Positions 6,975 to 7,925 of a stretch of 7,925 nt of DNA are shown one piece after another. The position numbers and the translations under genes are program-made. The DNA is taken from contig JASHRR010000605.1 in NCBI GenBank assembly GCA_030037185.1, forward strand, positions 1-7,925, in the 5' to 3' direction. Below the pieces are notes generated by a model. That model was given only the letters and a program-made list of their open reading frames with translations, searched no databases and had not been told where the DNA came from. Position 1 is the first letter of the stretch, and each line of letters opens with the position of its first letter. The stretch is from Xanthobacteraceae bacterium (GTDB lineage Bacteria; Pseudomonadota; Alphaproteobacteria; Rhizobiales; Xanthobacteraceae).

Positions 6975-6991
6975 AGGAGTGGGCCAGAAGC
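6975..6991 (+). repeat. 17-base repeat, copy 2 (partner at 2703-2719)
   Basis: AGGAGTGGGCCAGAAGC matches the copy at 2703-2719 at 16 of 17 bases and in the same orientation. Both copies are in DNA without genes, which fits a dispersed intergenic element, though two copies are too few to be sure. Confidence 0.35.
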
Positions 6992-7104
6992 GGCTATTCC
7001 ACGTCCTATAATCTGCTCTGACGCGAGATGTTGGAGTCTTTGCAGGCATGTAGAATCGAAACATCTTGAAATGCGATCAACGCGCGCGGCACTGATGCCC
7101 GCAG

Positions 7105-7707
7105 CTACAGCACAAACGGAATCAGTCGCCAGGTGCGGCGCATATAGCGCGCATAGGGATCGCCCAACGTCGACAGCAGCGCCGCCTCTTCGACGGCGAT
7201 GCGGTACGTGAAGGCGGCGCTGGGCAAAACCAGCATCGCGGCCAAGCCGGCCCAGTTGCCGAGCGCGAGGCCAAAGCCGAACAGCGACAGCAGTAACCCG
7301 GTGTAGGCCGGGTTACGGATAAGCCGGTAAGGCCCGGCTTCGATGACAGGCTGCGAAGCTTCCGTGGCGACATCCACCGTGAAATAGCGCCCCAGCGTCG
7401 CCACCGCATAGCGGCGTAACGCCGTTCCAGCAAGAACGCAACAAAGTCCGGCCGCGAATACCGTCCGGGTCCAAGGGATCACCAGGTTCGGTACGAAGAG
7501 CGCGCTCGCAAAATCCAAAAAAAATGCGGTGCCGAAGGTCAGGACCAGAACGAGAAAGCTCTCGCGGTCGCGCCCTTCCGGCGACGCGGATCTCCGCTGC
7601 ATGTTAAGGACAAGTTCTGACGACTGCCACGACACAAACATGACCCAAAATATCACGACGTAGAGTGGGCCGCCGCCACCGAACGCAAGGGAGGACGGAG
7701 CGTTCAT
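7105..7707 (-). CDS. Isoprenylcysteine carboxyl methyltransferase (ICMT)-like integral membrane protein
   Basis: The 200-residue membrane protein belongs to the ICMT/PEMT-like superfamily, whose members transfer a methyl group from S-adenosylmethionine at the membrane. Hydrophobic segments are seen at about residues 14-33 ('LYVVIFWVMFVSWQSSELVL'), 51-72, 79-97 and 133-160. The family signature lies near the C-terminus: 'VIEAGPYRLIRNPAYTGLLL' (the GPY..xRxPxYxG cofactor motif), then 'EEAALLSTLGDPYARYM' and a terminal 'RLIPFVL'. The start at 7707 is chosen because AAGGAGA (7717-7723, minus strand) precedes it by nine bases; an ATG 18 codons upstream (7761) would add a polar, charged stretch atypical of the family. 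In bacteria such proteins do not methylate prenylated proteins, and the substrate cannot be predicted here. It is transcribed alone, 538 bases upstream of the solute-binding protein gene. The frame is intact. Confidence 0.88.
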   Translation of the reverse strand: MNAPSSLAFGGGGPLYVVIFWVMFVSWQSSELVLNMQRRSASPEGRDRESFLVLVLTFGTAFFLDFASALFVPNLVIPWTRTVFAAGLCCVLAGTALRRYAVATLGRYFTVDVATEASQPVIEAGPYRLIRNPAYTGLLLSLFGFGLALGNWAGLAAMLVLPSAAFTYRIAVEEAALLSTLGDPYARYMRRTWRLIPFVL

Positions 7708-7716
7708 ACGATTGTG

Positions 7717-7723
7717 TCTCCTT
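7717..7723 (-). promoter_or_regulatory. Ribosome-binding site deciding the start of the ICMT-like gene
   Basis: AAGGAGA on the minus strand, nine bases before the ATG at 7707, is the only strong Shine-Dalgarno match near the candidate starts. It supports a 200-residue product rather than the 218-residue one from 7761. Confidence 0.7.
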
Positions 7724-7813
7724 GCCGGCGCGGCGTGCTCACGCCAAACGGCGGGACGCATACACTCCAGCCGTTAAACGCAACGCTGCGGGGATCGATG
7801 AGCGCATGGACGG

Positions 7814-7834
7814 CCTACAGCCTATCACCTATCA
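7814..7834 (-). repeat. Three heptad repeats upstream of the ICMT-like gene
   Basis: On the minus strand the sequence reads TGATAGG, TGATAGG, CTGTAGG back to back; the first two are identical and the third shares the last four bases. They lie 107-127 bases upstream of the start at 7707. This could be a regulator's half-site array or plain slippage; no function is shown. Confidence 0.4.
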
Positions 7835-7886
7835 TAAGTAAGCCATTGAAATACTTGGAATCGTGGAGGAGGAATATCGCCCGACC

Positions 7887-7913
7887 GCGCCCCCAGAGAA
7901 CCGCAAGGGGCGC
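7887..7913. other. Inverted repeat (possible hairpin) near the right edge
   Basis: GCGCCCC (7887-7893) and GGGGCGC (7907-7913) can pair as a 7-bp GC-only stem around a 13-base loop. No T-run follows within the remaining bases, so it is not called a terminator. It could belong to a gene continuing beyond the window: a GTG frame from 7863 on the plus strand is open to the edge but too short to judge. Confidence 0.3.
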
Positions 7914-7925
7914 AGCCGATCAAAC

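Larger units (their letters stand above)
6588..7104. other. About 520 bp without a recognisable gene, upstream of the solute-binding protein
   Basis: A minus-strand frame at 6584-6853 (89 codons) is open but shows no recognisable domain, no good ribosome-binding site, and overlaps the ATG region of the next gene, so I do not call it. The stretch should contain the promoter of the solute-binding-protein gene. It carries a short tandem repeat and the second copy of a 17-base repeat, listed separately. No credible hairpin terminator for the methyltransferase-like gene ending at 7105 was seen. Confidence 0.55.

Noticed and set aside
7860..7925. Start of a further plus-strand gene (GTG frame near 7863)
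   Set aside because: Only about 21 codons are visible before the edge and they show no recognisable motif.

Overview
The window is GC-rich and reads like chromosomal DNA of an alphaproteobacterium, most likely a member of the Bradyrhizobium/Rhodopseudomonas group. That placement is inferred from base composition and from the gene families present: a LysR regulator, a TAT-exported peptide-type ABC solute-binding protein, an amidase, a TAT-type epoxide-hydrolase-like protein and a lipoprotein family I associate with Bradyrhizobiaceae. No rRNA, tRNA, CRISPR array, transposase or phage gene was seen.

Layout. Positions 1-748 (minus) hold a LysR-type regulator whose 3' end lies outside the window. 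Diverging from it, at about 867-1245 (plus), is the wreck of an alpha/beta hydrolase with a twin-arginine leader; only its two ends remain. Converging on that, at 1262-2450 (minus), is a broken gene for an exported, lipoprotein-like protein, readable through one in-frame stop and two frameshifts. About 700 bp without a recognisable gene follow. Next comes an intact stomatin/slipin-type SPFH membrane protein (3145-3918, plus) without an NfeD partner. A small cytosolic-type hypothetical protein (4105-4410, minus) follows, possibly missing its N-terminus. Upstream of it in the same orientation lies a heavily damaged amidase-signature gene (about 4471-4935, minus). It sits directly downstream of an intact family-5 ABC solute-binding protein (4977-6566, minus). 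After a roughly 540-bp gene-free stretch comes an intact isoprenylcysteine-methyltransferase-like membrane protein (7105-7707, minus), then about 220 bp of non-coding DNA at the edge.

How it fits together. The LysR gene and hydrolase remnant form a typical divergent regulator/target pair whose target has died. The solute-binding protein plus amidase looks like the end of an uptake-and-hydrolysis operon for an amide or peptide-like substrate, in which the enzyme has died and no permease or ATPase genes are present within the window. The main theme is mosaic gene decay: three pseudogenes in about 4 kb, each with several independent lesions, beside long genes with perfectly open frames. I see no convincing sign of a new defence, mobile or biosynthetic system. 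The most useful observations are the reconstructed pseudogenes, which single-frame ORF calling would miss or misannotate.
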